The notes: a model not told the origin generated them from the sequence alone. Numbered from the stretch's first letter, positions 12,876 to 22,614 are shown. The stretch: DNA of 36,015 bases from DASUSH01 sp036375215 (GCA_036375215.1 DASUSH010000048.1:1-36015); one strand, 5' to 3'. Made by a program: numbers and translations.

Positions 12876-12922
12876 ACGCACGTGGGTTTGACCACGCAGG
12901 AGGTGCGCGATTCAACGTGCGT
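12876..12922. repeat. 47-nt inverted-repeat element, copy B
   Basis: The perfect arms ACGCACGT (12876-12883) and ACGTGCGT (12915-12922) enclose a second hairpin, CGTGG/CCACG (12881-12885 with 12892-12896). It lies between convergent genes. Relative to copy A, one arm pair changes G-C to A-T, keeping the pairing. The rest of the 12821-13003 gap holds the stem-loop above and nothing else I recognise. Confidence 0.78.
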
Positions 12923-13003
12923 CGCGGTTTCGCTCACCGGGCTCCTGCGTTGGTTTGCCCCGGGGCTCCCGCTCTCTGCGCGCGGGGGGACTCGCTTCGG
13001 GTC

Positions 13004-13999
<996 letters not shown>

Positions 14000-14004
14000 A
14001 CGGC

Positions 14005-14010
14005 TACCGT
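14005..14010 (+). promoter_or_regulatory. -10 box of nadB
   Basis: TACCGT lies 9 nt before the TTG start. With the opposing box it forms a compact divergent promoter in a 20-nt gap. Confidence 0.45.
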
Positions 14011-14011
14011 A
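14006..14011 (-). promoter_or_regulatory. -10 box of the HDAC-like gene
   Basis: TACGGT on the minus strand ends 6 nt before the GTG start, the spacing expected for a leaderless transcript. It overlaps the nadB box on the other strand almost completely. Confidence 0.5.
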
Positions 14012-14019
14012 CCGGCGCC

Positions 14020-15513
14020 TTGGGGGCCGAACCCGAGACAAGCGCCGGCGGCGACGCCTACGACATCGCCGTGATCGGCGCGGGCGCGGCGGGCCTGCAC
14101 GTGGCGATCGAGGCGGCCGAGCGCGGCGCCCGGGCCTGCATCGTCTCGCGCAAGCCACTGTCGGAGAGCGCCTCGTACTGGGCACAGGGCGGACTCGCGG
14201 CCGCCCTCGCCCCCGACGACTCACCCGAGCGCCACGCCGAGGACACCCTCAACGCGGGCCGCGGGCTCTGCCGCCCGTCCGCGGTCGAGGTATTGGTGCG
14301 CGAAGCGCCGCTCGCCGTGGAGGCGCTGATCTCGCGAGGGGTTCGGTTCGACCTCGACCCGGTTGCACCCGGAAGCGGAGCCGAGGATGCCGGCGGCCTT
14401 GCCCTCGGCCTCGAGGGCGGGCACAGCGCCCGGCGGATCGTCCACGCCGGTGGCGCCGAGACCGGGCGGGCGCTCACCTCGAGGCTCGCCGAGCTCGCCG
14501 CCGCGCACGATCGCATCGACGTCGTCGAGCGCACCTCGGCGCTGGCGCTCGCGAGCGACGGCGAGCGCTGCGGCGGCTTCGTCACCGACCGCGGGTCGAT
14601 CCGGGCCCGAGCGACGGTGCTCGCGACCGGCGGGGGCGCGGCGCTGTGGTCGCGCACGACCAACCCCTGGGGCGCGGTCGGGGCCGGCGCGGTGCTCGCC
14701 CAGGCCGCAGGCGCCGAGCTCGCCGACCTCGAGCTCTGCCAGTTCCACCCCACCGCGCTCGCCCTGCCCGGAGCCGAGCGCGACGGCGCGCTCGTCACCG
14801 AGGCGGTCCGCGGCGAGGGCGCGACGCTGCTCGACGCGAACGGCCGGCGGTTCACCGACGAGCTCGCGCCGCGCGACCAGGTGACCGCCGCGATCCTCGA
14901 CCGGATGGACGCCGACCGCGCCCCGCACGTGTGGCTCGACCTGCGCTCGCTCCGGCCCGAGGCGTTCCCGAGCGTCTTCGCGACGATTCGCGCCGCAGGG
15001 CTCGACCCGGCGGCTCAGCCGGTCCCGGTCGCCCCCGCCGCGCACTACCTGATCGGCGGCATCGCCACCGACCTCGACGGGCGCACCTCCCTCGCCGGCC
15101 TCTACGCCGTCGGCGAGTGCGCTTGCACCGGTCTCCACGGGGCCAACCGGCTGGCCTCGAACTCGCTCAGCGAGTGCTTCGTCTTCGGCGCCAGGGCGGC
15201 GGCCGCGGCGGTCTCCGAGCCCGACCCGCCGCCCGGGCTCGCCGACCCCGGGTGGCGCTTCACCCCGCCGACGGTCGACACCCGGGCCGCGCTCTGGCGC
15301 TTCGCCGGGCCACGGCGAAGCGCCGAGGGTCTCGAGCACCTGCTCGACGACCCCTACCCGCTCGCCCGCCTGATCGCCGCCTCGGCGATCGCCCGGCGCG
15401 AGTCGCGCGGGGTCCACCGCCGGGTCGACTTCCCGCGCCTCGACCCCCAGCTCGACGGGATCCATTTCCTCGTCGCCGCGGACGAGACGCAGAGATCCGA
15501 ACGCTGGGCGTGA
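14020..15513 (+). CDS. nadB: L-aspartate oxidase
   Basis: The 497-residue flavoprotein has an N-terminal GAGAAG dinucleotide-binding motif (about 20-25) and the family blocks SYWAQGGLAAA, CQFHPTAL and GLHGANRLASNSLSE. Those are hallmarks of NadB in the succinate dehydrogenase/fumarate reductase flavoprotein family. It oxidises L-aspartate to iminoaspartate, the first step of de novo NAD synthesis. No nadA or nadC is adjacent. The start is a TTG at 14020; no ATG or GTG lies between it and the FAD motif in a suitable position. The C-terminal domain is short but present. Confidence 0.92.
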   Translation: MGAEPETSAGGDAYDIAVIGAGAAGLHVAIEAAERGARACIVSRKPLSESASYWAQGGLAAALAPDDSPERHAEDTLNAGRGLCRPSAVEVLVREAPLAVEALISRGVRFDLDPVAPGSGAEDAGGLALGLEGGHSARRIVHAGGAETGRALTSRLAELAAAHDRIDVVERTSALALASDGERCGGFVTDRGSIRARATVLATGGGAALWSRTTNPWGAVGAGAVLAQAAGAELADLELCQFHPTALALPGAERDGALVTEAVRGEGATLLDANGRRFTDELAPRDQVTAAILDRMDADRAPHVWLDLRSLRPEAFPSVFATIRAAGLDPAAQPVPVAPAAHYLIGGIATDLDGRTSLAGLYAVGECACTGLHGANRLASNSLSECFVFGARAAAAAVSEPDPPPGLADPGWRFTPPTVDTRAALWRFAGPRRSAEGLEHLLDDPYPLARLIAASAIARRESRGVHRRVDFPRLDPQLDGIHFLVAADETQRSERWA

Positions 15514-15588
15514 TCTTTTTCGCCGGCGTCCGTCTCAGTCGGCGACAGAGAACGGAATTGGCTGCCGAGCCAGTCCCTTAATGGCCGC

Positions 15589-15616
15589 TTAACGGTCACC
15601 CGTCTATCCCTAATAA
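15589..15616 (+). promoter_or_regulatory. Possible promoter for the zinc-motif protein gene
   Basis: TTAACG (15589-15594) and TAATAA (15611-15616) are 16 nt apart in the most AT-rich stretch of this gap. The predicted leader is about 80 nt. The rest of the 15514-15700 gap shows only a weak inverted repeat after nadB. Confidence 0.45.
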
Positions 15617-15700
15617 CCGCATCAGATACTTGCGATGCCTTCTATTCGGGGTGACAGGGGAAGGGACTGAGGGCGGCAAGGACGAGGAGGGTCACGAGGT

Positions 15701-16171
15701 ATGTACCGATTCAGCCGCTCGATCTACCGGGAGCTGGCTCCCCGGGTGGTCGAGGATCAGGACGATCCGACGGGCTGCGCGAACAAGCAACAGGTCCTGG
15801 ACGCTTGCGAGGGCGCGCTGCGCCGGCTCGCGACCGACAGGCGCTACTTCGCCAAGCCGACGCGGACTCTCTTCAACGAGGTCCGGCCGTACTTCACGCT
15901 CAACGACCAGTTGCGCGTCTACAAGGTGATCGAGGCCTACATGGGGCTCGCGGGCGAGTACCTGGACAGCCTCGACCCGGAGGAGCTCAACGGCCTGGGC
16001 CACAAGGCCGAGTGCCAGGCGCACACGCGAAAGGGCACGCCCTGCCAGCGCGAGCCGCTGCCGGGCCGCGACTACTGCCCCTCGCACAAGCACCTCGAGG
16101 AGACCTTCGAGCTCGCCGAGGAGGGGTTCGAGCCGGCCCCCGACACGGACGAGCTGATCGCAACAGCCTGA
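15701..16171 (+). CDS. Conserved hypothetical protein with a C-terminal Cys/His zinc motif
   Basis: The 156-residue protein has an N-terminal helical region (MYRFSRSIYRELA, then VLDACEGALRRLATDRRYF) and a C-terminal putative zinc site: C105-x2-H108, C115, C126-x2-H129. The spacing (C-x2-H-x6-C-x10-C-x2-H) looks like a treble-clef or small zinc-binding module, with acidic residues after it. The ATG at 15701 has GAGGAGG 10 nt upstream. I recognise no function; a regulatory or nucleic-acid-binding role is possible. It is convergent with the next gene. Confidence 0.82.
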   Translation: MYRFSRSIYRELAPRVVEDQDDPTGCANKQQVLDACEGALRRLATDRRYFAKPTRTLFNEVRPYFTLNDQLRVYKVIEAYMGLAGEYLDSLDPEELNGLGHKAECQAHTRKGTPCQREPLPGRDYCPSHKHLEETFELAEEGFEPAPDTDELIATA

Positions 16172-16191
16172 GCGGGGACCTCGAGGCTCAG
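16168..16191. terminator. Inverted repeat spanning two convergent stop codons
   Basis: CTGAGC (16168-16173) pairs with GCTCAG (16186-16191). It overlaps both stop codons in a 16-nt convergent gap and could serve both strands. The stem is short, so support is modest. Confidence 0.35.
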
Positions 16192-17090
16192 CCCGCCGCG
16201 GGGCGAGGCGCGGCGGGCTCGTCGATCCGCGGCAGCGCCGCGAGGCGGGCATCGCGGGAGACCGCGCCCACCTCCCCCGGGAGCTCGGCGACCCGCGCCC
16301 CGCGGACGAGCTTTCGTTCGCTGCCGAGCGGCGCGAAGAAATCGTCGTGGTGCGTGGGCACGACGACGGCGGGATCGAGTCGGGGCAGGATCCGCTCCCA
16401 GTAGCGCGGAGTGACGGAGCGGCCGGCGATGCCGGCGAGGAACACGTCGACCGGCTCCTCGCCGAGCGCCGAGTCGTCGAGGTCGGCGCTGCCCTGGTGG
16501 TAGAGCGCCGTCCCGGCGACCTCGATCCGGATCCCCCACACGTCGCCGCATTTGTAGGCCGTGGGGACGAGGCCGTGGAGGTGATCGCAGGTGAGCTCGC
16601 CGGCCATCGGGACCCGCCTGCCGAACAGCAGCTTCGAGTGCCGGCTGGGGACGAAGCGGACGACGAACGGGCCGATCTCGTAGGGCCGCTGCGGGACCAC
16701 CTCGACCGCCGACGCGCCGAGCCCGTGCAGGCGCATCAGGTGGGCGAGTGACGCCGAGCCGTAGGCGCGCGTCCCGAACCGGCGCACGATCGCGGGCGCG
16801 TCGACCGCGTGGTCGAAGTGGGTGTGGCCGACCAGGACGCCGCCGACGTCGCCCGGCGCCTCGATGTAGCGCGAGATCAGCTCCTCGTCGGGGAGCGCGC
16901 CCCGGCGCAACAGGAGCGATCGCAGTGGCACCCTCGAGACGTAGGGATCGACGAACAGGGTGACCCCGCCGTAGGTCAGGCGGTAGCCCGAAACGCCGAG
17001 CCACTCGAGCTCGAGCCCGGCGGGCAGGCCCAGCGGGACGCGCTCCAGCTCCCGCAGCGCGGCGATGTCCTCGCTCACCTGGCCGGCCAC
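16188..17090 (-). CDS. Metallo-beta-lactamase-fold hydrolase (UlaG/RomA-like)
   Basis: The 300-residue protein has HTHFDH (89-94), the metal-binding HxHxDH of the MBL fold. It follows LTYGGVTLFVDPYVS, where the DP motif is typical of the L-ascorbate lactonase/NAPE-PLD-like branch. Further conserved histidines occur in PSRHSK, CDHLHG, LYHQGS and PTHHDDFF. The protein should be a cytoplasmic zinc or manganese hydrolase acting on a lactone or phosphoester; the substrate cannot be read from sequence. The GTG at 17090 is used; a GTG at 17078 is an alternative. Confidence 0.88.
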   Translation of the reverse strand: MAGQVSEDIAALRELERVPLGLPAGLELEWLGVSGYRLTYGGVTLFVDPYVSRVPLRSLLLRRGALPDEELISRYIEAPGDVGGVLVGHTHFDHAVDAPAIVRRFGTRAYGSASLAHLMRLHGLGASAVEVVPQRPYEIGPFVVRFVPSRHSKLLFGRRVPMAGELTCDHLHGLVPTAYKCGDVWGIRIEVAGTALYHQGSADLDDSALGEEPVDVFLAGIAGRSVTPRYWERILPRLDPAVVVPTHHDDFFAPLGSERKLVRGARVAELPGEVGAVSRDARLAALPRIDEPAAPRPAAG

Positions 17091-17116
17091 GGGGTAAGGG
17101 TCTCACGCCCGGCTTC

Positions 17117-17122
17117 TAGTCT
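17117..17122 (+). promoter_or_regulatory. -10 box of the hyuA operon
   Basis: TAGTCT ends 7 nt before the GTG at 17130, and no ribosome site is present, consistent with leaderless transcription of hyuA-protease-hyuB. Confidence 0.5.
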
Positions 17123-17129
17123 GCCCGGT

Positions 17130-19115
17130 GTGCTCCTCGGAGTGGACGTCGGCGGGACGTTTACGGACGCCGTGCTCGACGACGGCGAGAAGCTCCACAC
17201 CGCGAAAGCGCCCACCACCCCGGACGACCAGTCGCGCGGCGTGATCGCGGCGGTCGAGGCGGTGCTCGGGCGCGCCGGCGCAGAGCCCGCCGACGTCGAG
17301 TCGTTCGCGCACGGGATGACGGTCGGCACCAACGCGCTGCTCGAGGAGCGCGGGGCCCGCACGGCCCTGCTCGCCACCGCCGGGTTCACCGACCTGCTCG
17401 AGATCGGGCGCCAGGACCGCCCGAGCCTGTACCGGCTCTGCGCCCCGAAGCCGGCGCCGCTCTCCCCCGCCGAGCTCAGGTTCGCGGTGCCCGAGCGCAC
17501 CGGCCCCGAAGGCGTGATCGAGGCGCTCTCCGACGCCGACGCCGAGCGGCTCGTCGAAGCCGTGCGGTCGTCCACCGCGGAGTCGGTCGCGATCTGCCTG
17601 CTCTTCTCGTACCTCGAGCCGGCCCACGAGCGCGCGCTCGCCGAGCGCCTGCGAGCCGAGCTGCCCGGGCTCCACGTCTCGGCCTCGCACGAGGTGCTCG
17701 CGCAGTTCCGCGAGTACGAGCGCTGCTCGACCACCGTGGTCGACGCTTACCTCTCCCCCCTGCTCGGCCGCTACCTCGGCCGGCTGACCGAGGCCGCCGC
17801 GGGCCTCGGCCTGCCCGAGCCGGTCGTGATGCGCTCGTCGGGCGGCGTGGCGCCAGCGGCGGAGGCCGCCCGCTCGGGCGCCTGGAGCGTCCTCTCCGGT
17901 CCCGCGGGCGGCGCGGTCGGCGCCGGGATCCTGGCGACCGAGTCCGGCGACGGCGACGCGGTCGGGATCGACATGGGCGGCACCTCGTGCGACGTCTGCG
18001 TGGTCGAGGGCGGCGCCGTGCGGCGCACGGACTCGCGCGAGATCGGCGGGCGCGTCCTGCAGCTGCCGATGGTGGACGTCCACACCGTCGGCGCCGGCGG
18101 CGGCTCGATCGCCTGGCGCGACGAGGGCGGCGCCCTGCGCGTCGGGCCGCGGTCGGCAGGCGCCGAGCCGGGGCCCGCCTGCTACGGGCGCGGCGGGACC
18201 GAGCCGGCGGTGACGGACGCCAACCTGGTCCTCGGCTACCTCGCCCCGGACTCGCGGCTCGCCGGTGACGTCGAGCTCGACGCGGACGCGGCGCGCGCGG
18301 CGATCGCCCGCCTGGGCGGGGAGCTCGGCCTCGGCGAGACCGAGACCGCCGAGGGCATCGTCCGCGTCGCCAACTCCGAGATGGCGCGGGCGCTCCGCGT
18401 CGTCACGGTGGAGCGCGGGGTCGATCCGCGCCGGTTCGCGCTGATGCCGTTCGGCGGCGCCGGGCCGATGCACGCCGCCGCGCTCGCCGCCGAGCTCGAG
18501 ATGACCCGGATCCTCTGCCCGCGCACGAGCGGCGTCCTCTCAGCGCTCGGCCTCGCCGCCTCCGAGCGCCGCCGCGACGCCGCCCGCACGGTGATGCTGA
18601 GCGGCGATGCGCTCAGCCCGGCGCGGCTCGCGGAGGAGGTCGCCGCGCTGCGCGGGACGATCGCCGAGGGGCTCGAGGAGGCGGCGCTCGAGGCGGTGTT
18701 CGAGCTCCGCTACCGCGGCCAGGCGTTCGAGCTCGCGATCGAGGGGCCCGGGGACCCCGATCCGGCCGAGCTCGCCGAGCGCTTCGCGGCCGAGCACGAG
18801 CGCCGCTACGGCTACCGCGACCCCGGCGGCGAGGTCGAGCTGGTGACGATCCGGGTCGCGCTCGTCGCCGGCGGCCCCGAGCCGCGGCTCGCGGCAAGCG
18901 GCGGCGGCGAGCCCGAGCGGGGCCGGCGCCGCGCGCGCTTCGGCGGCGAGTGGGTCGAAACCGAGGTCCTGCGCGGCGAGCCGCCGCCCGGAACCGAGGC
19001 GCGCGGGCCCTGCATCTTCGAGCTCCCCGAGGCGACGCTCGTCCTTCCTCCACAATGGAGGGCGGAAGTCGACGGGGCCGGGACCATCGAGGCGGCGCGG
19101 GAGGAGACCCAGTGA
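17130..19115 (+). CDS. hyuA: Hydantoinase/oxoprolinase subunit A
   Basis: The 661-residue protein has both halves of the HyuA actin-like ATPase fold: GVDVGGTFTDAVL at the N-terminus and GIDMGGTSCDVCVVEGG in the middle. PFGGAGPMHAAALA lies near the C-terminal third. HyuA with HyuB forms an ATP-dependent enzyme that opens hydantoin, 5-oxoproline or similar rings, or carboxylates ketones in related complexes. The substrate is not evident here. The GTG at 17130 directly precedes the first phosphate-binding motif. The stop overlaps the GTG of a secreted protease gene (GTGA), an unusual neighbour for a cytoplasmic enzyme. Confidence 0.92.
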   Translation: MLLGVDVGGTFTDAVLDDGEKLHTAKAPTTPDDQSRGVIAAVEAVLGRAGAEPADVESFAHGMTVGTNALLEERGARTALLATAGFTDLLEIGRQDRPSLYRLCAPKPAPLSPAELRFAVPERTGPEGVIEALSDADAERLVEAVRSSTAESVAICLLFSYLEPAHERALAERLRAELPGLHVSASHEVLAQFREYERCSTTVVDAYLSPLLGRYLGRLTEAAAGLGLPEPVVMRSSGGVAPAAEAARSGAWSVLSGPAGGAVGAGILATESGDGDAVGIDMGGTSCDVCVVEGGAVRRTDSREIGGRVLQLPMVDVHTVGAGGGSIAWRDEGGALRVGPRSAGAEPGPACYGRGGTEPAVTDANLVLGYLAPDSRLAGDVELDADAARAAIARLGGELGLGETETAEGIVRVANSEMARALRVVTVERGVDPRRFALMPFGGAGPMHAAALAAELEMTRILCPRTSGVLSALGLAASERRRDAARTVMLSGDALSPARLAEEVAALRGTIAEGLEEAALEAVFELRYRGQAFELAIEGPGDPDPAELAERFAAEHERRYGYRDPGGEVELVTIRVALVAGGPEPRLAASGGGEPERGRRRARFGGEWVETEVLRGEPPPGTEARGPCIFELPEATLVLPPQWRAEVDGAGTIEAAREETQ

Positions 19116-20188
19116 GGACTAGACGGAGCAGGGCGTTCGCCGTGGCGGCGCTCGCCGTCCTGGCCGCGCTCGCCGCCGCGCCGGTGAGCGGCGCCGATCC
19201 AGAGCCGCGCATCGTCGGCGGTCACGTCGCCCCCGCCGGGGCCTATCCGTGGATGGCCTCGCTGGTCGCCGCCGGGGCCGAGCCGGAGGTCGGCCACGGC
19301 TGCGGCGCCTCGCTGGTCGGCCCCGCGACGCTGCTCACGGCCGCCCACTGCGTCGGCGGCCTCACCCCGGACGACTTCGACGCCGTCGTCGGCCGCGACC
19401 GGCTCTCCGACGACGGCGCCGGGAAGCGGTTCGACGTCGCGCGCTACGCGATCCACCCGGGCACGGTCGACGTCGCGCTGGTCCGGCTCGCCGAGCCGGT
19501 CGACCAGGCCCCGGTCGGACTCGCCACGCCCGCCGACGCCGCCCTCTACCAGCCCGGGCTCGACGCGACCGCGCTCGGCTGGGGGATCCGGAAGGAGACC
19601 GGCGGCGCGCTGTCCGACGACCTGCGCGAGGTGGACGTCCCGATCGTCACCGACCGCGACTGCCGCGAGGCGTATCGCGACGGCGGGGGGTTCGACCCGA
19701 AGACGCTGATCTGCGCCGGCACCGGCGGCCGCGACACCTGCACAGGCGACAGCGGCGGGCCGCTCTTCGTCCGCGACGCGGCGGGCAACCCGCTGCAGGT
19801 CGGCGTGACGAGCTTCGGGCGCGGCTGCGCGCGGGCGCGCTTCCCCGGCGTCTACGTCGAGGTGCCGGCGGTGCTGGACTTCCTGACCGATCCCGACCCG
19901 GTCTTCGCCCCCGTCCCGGCGGGCGGCCTGGCGAAGATCACCGGCAAGGCTCGCGTCGGCGAGCGACTGCATTGCGACGAGGGCACCTGGGACGGCGAGG
20001 CGATCCGGTTCCACTACCGGTGGTTCGGCGGCTTCAGCCCGCGCCCGCGCGGCCGGAACAGGGGCTTCACCCCCGGGCCGCGGCTCGCCGGCAAGCGCCT
20101 GTCCTGCAGCGTGCTCGCCGAGAACGAAGGCGGCCTGATCGAGCTCGTCTCGCGGCCGGTGCGCGTGCACGGCGCCGGGGCCCAGTGA
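19112..20188 (+). CDS. Secreted trypsin-like serine protease (S1 family)
   Basis: The 358-residue precursor has a signal peptide (MRTRRSRAFAVAALAVLAAL, cleavage about 27-30). The zymogen-type junction R-IVGG is at 33-37. The triad is His79 (TAAHC), Asp120 (TVDVAL) and Ser214 (GDSGGP). Asp208 is six residues before the serine, the position that sets trypsin-like Arg/Lys specificity. Paired cysteines suggest disulfides. Residues about 275-358 form a beta-sandwich-like tail (YRWFGG, SCSVLAENEGG) resembling domains repeated in actinobacterial surface proteins. The GTG start overlaps the hyuA stop, and its own stop overlaps the hyuB start, so it is translated between the two HyuAB subunits. Confidence 0.93.
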   Translation: MRTRRSRAFAVAALAVLAALAAAPVSGADPEPRIVGGHVAPAGAYPWMASLVAAGAEPEVGHGCGASLVGPATLLTAAHCVGGLTPDDFDAVVGRDRLSDDGAGKRFDVARYAIHPGTVDVALVRLAEPVDQAPVGLATPADAALYQPGLDATALGWGIRKETGGALSDDLREVDVPIVTDRDCREAYRDGGGFDPKTLICAGTGGRDTCTGDSGGPLFVRDAAGNPLQVGVTSFGRGCARARFPGVYVEVPAVLDFLTDPDPVFAPVPAGGLAKITGKARVGERLHCDEGTWDGEAIRFHYRWFGGFSPRPRGRNRGFTPGPRLAGKRLSCSVLAENEGGLIELVSRPVRVHGAGAQ

Positions 20189-21717
20189 GCCTCGACCCGG
20201 TCACGCTTCAGGTGATGATCGGCGGCCTGCGCGCCGCCTGCGACGAGATGGGCGCGGTCCTGATCCGCTCCGCGCACTCGGCGAACATCAAGGAGCGCCA
20301 CGACTGCTCGACCGCCCTCTTCGACGCCCGCGGGGAGCTCGTCATGCAGGCGGAGCACATCCCGGTCCATCTCGGCTCGATGCCGGAGGCGGTGGGCGCG
20401 GTGCTCGGCTCCGAGCAGGCGCCGGGCGCGCTCTGGGTGCTCAACGACCCGTATCGCGGCGGCACGCACCTGCCCGACATCACGCTGATCTCGCCGATCT
20501 TCGCCGAGGCGGAGGGCGGGGCCGGGGACCTGCTCGGGTTCTCCGCCAGCCGCGCCCACCATGCCGACATCGGCGGGCCGACGCCGGCGGGGATGCCGGC
20601 GGACTCGCGGACCCTCGAGGAGGAGGGCGTGGTGATCCCGCCGACGCGGGTCGGCGAGGAGGACCTGGCCGAGCTCGCCGGGCGCATGCGCAACCCGCCG
20701 CAGCGCCTCGCCGACCTGCGCGCGCAGCGGGCCGCCAACCTGGTCGGCGAGCGGCGGCTCCACGAGCTCGCCCGCCGGCACGGGCTCGCCGAGCTGCGCG
20801 CGGGCATGGACGAGATCCTCGCCTACGGCGAGCGGCGGACCCGTGCCCGGCTCGCCGAGCTCCCCGACGGCGCCTACGAGGCGCGCGACGTGCTCGAGGA
20901 CGACGTCTTCGGCCCGGAGCGCGACGTCGAGCTGCGCGTGCGCGCGACGATCGCCGGAGACTCGCTGCGCCTCGACTTCTCGGGCAGCGCCGAGCAGGTC
21001 GACGGCAACCTCAACTGCCCGCTGGCGGTGACGAAGTCGGCCGCCTTCTTCGCGGTCAGGGTGCTCACCGACCCCGACGCACCGCCCTCGGCCGGCGCCC
21101 ACCGCCCGATCGAGGTCACGGCGCCGGAGGGCTGCGTGCTGAACGCCCGCTTCCCGGCCGCTGTGGCCGCGGGCAACGTCGAGACCTCGAGCCGGGTCGC
21201 CGACCTCGTGATCGCCGCCCTCGGCGGGGCGATGGAGGTGCCGGCCCAGGGCCAGGGGACGATGAACAACCTGACGCTCGCCGGCGGGGCCGACGGCGGC
21301 TTCACCTACTACGAGACGCTCGGCGGCGGCCAGGGAGCGTGCCCGGGCGCCGACGGCCCCGGAGCGATCCACGTCGCGATGTCGAACACGCTCAACACCC
21401 CGGTCGAGGCGCTCGAGACCGAGTTCCCGCTCCGCGTCCGCGAGCTCGCGCTGCGCCGCGGCTCGGGCGGCGACGGGGCGCGCCGCGGCGGCGACGGGAT
21501 CGCCCGCGAGCTCGAGGCCCTGGAGCCGATGCGCTACACGCTGATCACCGAGCGCCGCCGCCACCCCCCGCGCGGCCGCGACGGCGGCGACGACGGCGCA
21601 CCGGGCCGCAACCTCGTGAACGGCGAGAGCGTCGCGTCGAAGTGCGCGGGCGAGCTCGCTGCCGGCGACCGTCTGCGGATCGAGACGCCGGGCGGCGGCG
21701 GCCTCGGCCAAACCTGA
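20185..21717 (+). CDS. hyuB: Hydantoinase/oxoprolinase subunit B
   Basis: The 510-residue HyuB-family protein begins LDPVTLQVMIGGLRAACDEMG. It contains ERHDCSTALFD, LNDPYRGGTHLPDITL, RAHHADIGG and DFSGSAEQVDGNLNCPL, all typical HyuB blocks. TYYETLGGGQGACPG lies near the C-terminus. It pairs with HyuA as the catalytic partner. The start is the GTG at 20185 inside the protease stop (GTGA). A palindromic repeat begins 2 nt after the stop. Confidence 0.92.
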   Translation: MSLDPVTLQVMIGGLRAACDEMGAVLIRSAHSANIKERHDCSTALFDARGELVMQAEHIPVHLGSMPEAVGAVLGSEQAPGALWVLNDPYRGGTHLPDITLISPIFAEAEGGAGDLLGFSASRAHHADIGGPTPAGMPADSRTLEEEGVVIPPTRVGEEDLAELAGRMRNPPQRLADLRAQRAANLVGERRLHELARRHGLAELRAGMDEILAYGERRTRARLAELPDGAYEARDVLEDDVFGPERDVELRVRATIAGDSLRLDFSGSAEQVDGNLNCPLAVTKSAAFFAVRVLTDPDAPPSAGAHRPIEVTAPEGCVLNARFPAAVAAGNVETSSRVADLVIAALGGAMEVPAQGQGTMNNLTLAGGADGGFTYYETLGGGQGACPGADGPGAIHVAMSNTLNTPVEALETEFPLRVRELALRRGSGGDGARRGGDGIARELEALEPMRYTLITERRRHPPRGRDGGDDGAPGRNLVNGESVASKCAGELAAGDRLRIETPGGGGLGQT

Positions 21718-21738
21718 AGGGGTCAGACCCCTTAGGTT
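21711..21738. repeat. Extended palindrome around GGGGTCAGACCCC after hyuB
   Basis: The core 13-mer (21719-21731) is extended by AAGGGG/CCCCTT and outer arms AACCT (21711-21715) and AGGTT (21734-21738). It overlaps the hyuB stop and ends where the next gene's -10 box lies. As RNA it could act as a terminator hairpin; as DNA it belongs to the dispersed repeat family of this window. Confidence 0.7.
21733..21738 (+). promoter_or_regulatory. -10 box of the alpha/beta hydrolase gene
   Basis: TAGGTT ends exactly 6 nt before the GTG at 21745. It forms the right arm of the extended palindrome. Confidence 0.45.
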
Positions 21739-21744
21739 CCGGGT

Positions 21745-22542
21745 GTGGCGGAACGTGTCGAAGTGCGCGGTGCCGAGCTCGCGTATGAGGACACCCGCGG
21801 CGATGGCCCGGCCGTGGTGCTCGTCCATGGGCTCGGCGGCTCCCTGTACGGCTGGCGGGCGCAGCTCCGCGCCCTCGCCGGCGCCGGGTACCGGGCGATC
21901 GCCTACGACCAGCGGGGCGCCGGGCTGAGCGAAGCGACCGGTTCGTTCTCGGTCGAGGGCTGGGCCGAGGACGCGGCGGCGCTCGTCGACGCGCTCGGGA
22001 TCGAACGGGTGGCGCTCGCCGGCCACTCGATGGGCTGCATGGTCGCCGAGCGCGCCGCGCTGGCCCTGGGCGAGCGCTGCTGGGCCCTCGCGCTCTGCGG
22101 CGGCCGCGCGGAGTGGCCCGAGCGCGCCGGCGAGGTCTTCGAGCAGCGCGCGGCGCTCGCCCGCGCCGGGCGGATCGACGAGGTCGCCGAGGCCGTCGCC
22201 CAGGGCGGGATCAGCGAGCGCGGCCGCGAGGAGCAGCCGGCGCTCTGGGGCCTCATGGTGGCCGGGGTCGCGGCCAACGACGGCGACGCCTACGCCGAGG
22301 CGGCCCTCGCCGCCGGGCGCGGCTCGATGGCCGGCCTCGAGGAGCTGCGCTGCCCCGTCCTCGCCTTCGCCGGCACCGAGGACGCGGTCACGCCGCCCGA
22401 GGCGGCCGCCGAGATCGCCGCGGCGGCCCCCCGGGGCGAGTCGGCGGTCGTGGAGGGCGCAGCCCATTGGTGCATGCTCGAGGCGCCCGACGCCGTGAAC
22501 CGCTTGCTGGTGGGCTTCCTGGACCGCCACCGTCCCCGTTGA
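21745..22542 (+). CDS. Alpha/beta-fold hydrolase
   Basis: The 265-residue protein has the oxyanion motif HGLGG (28-32), the nucleophile elbow GHSMG (Ser95), the acid in GTEDAVTP (Asp213) and the catalytic His in GAAHW (His241). The fold matches the small esterase/3-oxoadipate enol-lactonase/haloperoxidase group. Substrate unknown. A role next to HyuAB, such as hydrolysing a related lactone, is only suggested by position; it appears to have its own promoter. Confidence 0.9.
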   Translation: MAERVEVRGAELAYEDTRGDGPAVVLVHGLGGSLYGWRAQLRALAGAGYRAIAYDQRGAGLSEATGSFSVEGWAEDAAALVDALGIERVALAGHSMGCMVAERAALALGERCWALALCGGRAEWPERAGEVFEQRAALARAGRIDEVAEAVAQGGISERGREEQPALWGLMVAGVAANDGDAYAEAALAAGRGSMAGLEELRCPVLAFAGTEDAVTPPEAAAEIAAAAPRGESAVVEGAAHWCMLEAPDAVNRLLVGFLDRHRPR

Positions 22543-22579
22543 GCGAAGTTCACGGCTCATTGACGCAGGCCGCACAAAC

Positions 22580-22608
22580 TTGGAACTAGGCTCGCCGCGT
22601 ACTAGTAT
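22580..22608 (+). promoter_or_regulatory. Possible promoter of the DUF1802-DUF1152 pair
   Basis: TTGGAA (22580-22585) and TAGTAT (22603-22608) are 17 nt apart. A transcript from here would carry an unusually long leader of about 130 nt. Confidence 0.45.
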
Positions 22609-22614
22609 CCCGCT

